Of a DNA stretch of 6,241 nt, positions 5,210 through 6,241 are shown one piece after another. The notes beneath the pieces were generated by a model. It was not told the origin of the DNA. It saw nothing but the letters and a program-made list of their open reading frames with translations, and did no database searches. The stretch is from CAYFVR01 sp046541515 (GTDB taxonomy: Bacteria; Desulfobacterota; Desulfobacteria; Desulfobacterales; Desulfococcaceae). The stretch lies in the NCBI GenBank assembly GCA_046541515.1, contig JBKHDD010000238.1, forward strand, positions 1 to 6,241, in the 5' to 3' direction. Within the stretch, counting starts at the first letter, position 1; each line of letters begins with the position of its first letter. The position numbers were made by a program, and so were the translations under genes.

Positions 5210-5374
5210 TTAATCCAGCAGACATCCCTGGAGCCGTTCCCCGGCCTCCTTGGAAACCTGCCGGCGACAGTCGTGGTGATCCTCGTAGCTGTCGGTGCAG
5301 AATTCGCATTTGCGAATTTCTTCCACCAACCGTTCCTTCTCAATGACCGCGCAAAAAGAATCATGATCTTTCAT
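5210..5374 (-). CDS. Hypothetical 54-aa Cys/His-rich microprotein
   Basis: The frame from ATG 5374 to TAA 5210 encodes 54 residues: an acidic helix-like N-terminal third (EKERLVEEIRK, residues 12-22), then CEFC (Cys23, Cys26), YEDHHDC (His33, His34, Cys36) and a polar helix to Cys51. The C-x2-C...H-H-x-C pattern suggests one metal site. The frame is open to 5458, but GGAGG (5384-5380) sits five bases before the ATG at 5374, which I take as the start. A TTGACT/TATGTT promoter lies upstream, and the 52-aa gene follows after 30 bases. Both proteins are tiny, Cys-rich and cotranscribed, so a shared role is likely. No family is recognised. Confidence 0.68.
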   Translation of the reverse strand: MKDHDSFCAVIEKERLVEEIRKCEFCTDSYEDHHDCRRQVSKEAGERLQGCLLD

Positions 5375-5375
5375 G

Positions 5376-5446
5376 GGAACCTCCAATTCAAAATGGTTCC
5401 TTTGTTGGAACAAATTGAAACATAATGCCGCCTCCCCTGAAGTCAA
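5376..5446 (-). promoter_or_regulatory. Promoter and foldable leader of the Cys-rich microprotein operon
   Basis: On the - strand TTGACT (5446-5441) and TATGTT (5424-5419) are 16 bp apart, a good sigma-70-like promoter giving a leader of about 38 bases. The leader can fold two ways. GTTCC (5411-5407) pairs with GGAAC (5400-5396), or GGAACC (5400-5395) pairs with GGTTCC (5381-5376). The second hairpin includes the last two bases of the GGAGG ribosome binding site (5384-5380) and would hide it. TTTGTT-GG-AACAAA (5401-5414, as read on +) is an additional palindrome at the predicted transcription start. Confidence 0.5.
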
Positions 5447-5465
5447 ACGGAAGGGCAAGCCGATT

Positions 5466-5559
5466 GGGTCCCAAACGACCCCTCCGAACCATCGAGCCCG
5501 CTAAGCCTCGGAGCGGCCTTTCGGGCCGTGTTCCAACCGGCCCCTTCTGGATTTTTTTT
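5466..5559 (+). other. Three abutting hairpins followed by a T8 run (non-coding, possible small RNA)
   Basis: Perfect stems lie end to end: GGGTC/GACCC (5466-5470 with 5477-5481), CTCCGA/TCGGAG (5482-5487 with 5508-5513) and CGGCC/GGCCG (5514-5518 with 5524-5528). The last right arm can instead pair forward, GGGCCG (5523-5528) with CGGCCC (5538-5543), and eight bases later comes T8 (5552-5559). The U-run orientation points to a + strand transcript. A possible promoter is TTGAAA (5415-5420) with a weak TGAAGT (5438-5443). No protein frame here is credible. It is not a tRNA: no T-arm or acceptor stem fits. Confidence 0.35.
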
Positions 5560-5578
5560 CAGGAAACGACTATATTCG

Positions 5579-5741
5579 GCCCAACCTCATCGACTTCGGC
5601 CGATTGGGCGGGCAATTCTCCGAGAGATAGGCTTCGTTTGGGAAAACGCTCTTTCCCGGAAAACGAGCCCAAGACATTCACATAATGAACATGGGAAGAC
5701 GCCTCTCCCAGCGGAAACCGCCCCCGTTCGAATGACCGGAA
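5579..5741 (+). other. Structured non-coding leader or small RNA upstream of the tlpA-like gene
   Basis: A chain of hairpins on the + strand: GCCCAA/TTGGGC (5579-5584 with 5604-5609); an extended stem-loop at 5630-5669, in which GGCT-CGTTT (one bulged T) pairs with AAACGAGCC and continues into GGGAAA/TTTCCC (5640-5645 with 5652-5657); TGGGA-GA with TC-TCCCA (5692-5710, one bulged A); and GCGG-AAA-CCGC (5711-5721). They lead directly into the terminator at 5742. TATATT (5571-5576) is a possible -10, without a good -35. I do not match it to a known riboswitch, 6S, SRP or tmRNA signature. Confidence 0.42.
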
Positions 5742-5771
5742 ATGGGCGTTTGGCCCATCGTTTCTTTTTTT
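5742..5771 (+). terminator. Intrinsic terminator just upstream of the tlpA-like gene
   Basis: ATGGGC (5742-5747) and GCCCAT (5753-5758) form a perfect 6-bp stem with loop GTTTG, followed by CGTTTC and seven T (5765-5771). It ends 27 bp before the ATG at 5799, leaving no room for a separate promoter unless that promoter overlaps the hairpin. It therefore either ends a small RNA or acts as an attenuator for the downstream gene. Confidence 0.65.
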
Positions 5772-5798
5772 CCACATCACTGAACAAACGGAATTCCC

Positions 5799-6241
5799 AT
5801 GCCTTTTCCCCCTTCGTCGGCGAACATCCTTTTCCCCTTTTTCCGTCCCGCTTTTTGGCTGGGCCTATCCCTCGCGATACTGACCGCGCCCGTCGGATTC
5901 GCCCGGGCGGTGGAAATCCAGACGATCGACGCCGAGGGCTTCGACCGGCTCATCCGCGACGGCGCCGCCCCGTTGACCATTGTCAGTTTCATGACCGCCT
6001 GGTGCGGCCCCTGCCGGGCGGAACTTCCCAATTTGATCCAGATTCAGCGTAAATTTGAGCGGGACGGCCTCCGGCTGCTGGGCCTCAGCCTGGATGAAAA
6101 AGCCGACGCCCTTCGCCCCATCCTGAAAAAAGCGGACGCCAACTTTCCGGTGTACTGGGCGGAAAGAAAGCCAGTGGAAAAATACGGCATCCAGGGCATT
6201 CCCCTGCTCTACTTCATCCAGGGCGACCAGATCGTGGACCG
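5799..6241 (+). CDS. TlpA/ResA-like thiol-disulfide oxidoreductase (thioredoxin fold), 3' end outside the window
   Basis: From ATG 5799 the frame is open to the right edge (147 complete codons). Residues 1-37 look like a signal peptide or N-terminal anchor: Arg16, a hydrophobic stretch at about 18-34 (FWLGLSLAIL) and a possible cleavage site after ARA at 37. The thioredoxin fold follows: LTIVSFMTAWCGPC places the redox motif WCGPC at 68-72 (Cys69 and Cys72), then LRLLGLSLDE, and GIQGIPLLYFI with the cis-Pro at 135. Such proteins reduce or shuffle disulfides outside the cytoplasmic membrane, often during cytochrome c maturation; the specific partner is unknown here. The ribosome binding site GGAA (5790-5793) is weak. 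A terminator hairpin 27 bp upstream suggests control by attenuation. Confidence 0.9.
   Translation, partial: MPFPPSSANILFPFFRPAFWLGLSLAILTAPVGFARAVEIQTIDAEGFDRLIRDGAAPLTIVSFMTAWCGPCRAELPNLIQIQRKFERDGLRLLGLSLDEKADALRPILKKADANFPVYWAERKPVEKYGIQGIPLLYFIQGDQIVD

Noticed and set aside
4810..5346. + strand open frames opposite the microprotein operon
   Set aside because: No convincing ribosome binding site or domain; the opposite strand has promoter, ribosome binding sites, Cys motifs and terminator.
5461..5560. tRNA or tRNA-like gene in the hairpin cluster
   Set aside because: No 7-bp acceptor stem closes the arms, and TTCCAAC lacks the purine at position 57 and a paired T-stem.
1..6241. CRISPR array or insertion sequence
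   Set aside because: No regularly spaced repeats, no transposase frame and no matching terminal inverted repeats were seen.

Overview
The window looks like a chromosomal segment of a Gram-negative bacterium. A secreted TlpA-type thioredoxin enters at the right edge, and the SSB and CobD proteins resemble those of the Desulfobacterota/Nitrospinota part of the tree. That placement is a weak impression from protein wording, not a search result. The first ~1.2 kb is visibly richer in A+T than the GC-rich remainder, which fits an acquired toxin-antitoxin (TA) segment next to housekeeping genes.

Left part (1-1240, + strand): the C-terminal end of an antitoxin overlaps a complete RelE/ParE-superfamily toxin gene. 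After a 267-bp gap with inverted repeats comes a MazE-like ribbon-helix-helix antitoxin gene, overlapping by 7 bp a mazF reading frame that is intact except for one in-frame TAG at codon 32. The TAG sits where the family normally has Gln, so the toxin is either dead or read through.

Middle (1241-4687): ada, a full-length bifunctional O6-alkylguanine methyltransferase/regulator, lies on the - strand with an Ada-box-like site upstream. Divergent from it is a translationally coupled pair on the + strand: an SSAT-like GNAT acetyltransferase and cobD/cbiB (adenosylcobinamide-phosphate synthase). Converging on cobD is ssb (- strand), whose DDDDIPF tail is intact and whose TTGACA promoter is wrapped in two inverted repeats.

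Right part (4688-6241): two tiny Cys-rich proteins (52 and 54 aa) form a - strand mini-operon with a recognisable promoter, strong ribosome binding sites and a long-stem terminator. Upstream of it is a 424-bp stretch without a protein gene, packed with + strand hairpins and ending in an intrinsic terminator (5742-5771) only 27 bp before the start of a tlpA-like gene that runs off the window. Transcripts reaching that gene from upstream must cross the terminator, so this stretch is a candidate structured leader/attenuator or small-RNA gene.

The most notable observations are the amber-interrupted mazF (no gene in the window ends in TAG), the structured pre-tlpA leader, and the undescribed pair of Cys-rich microproteins.
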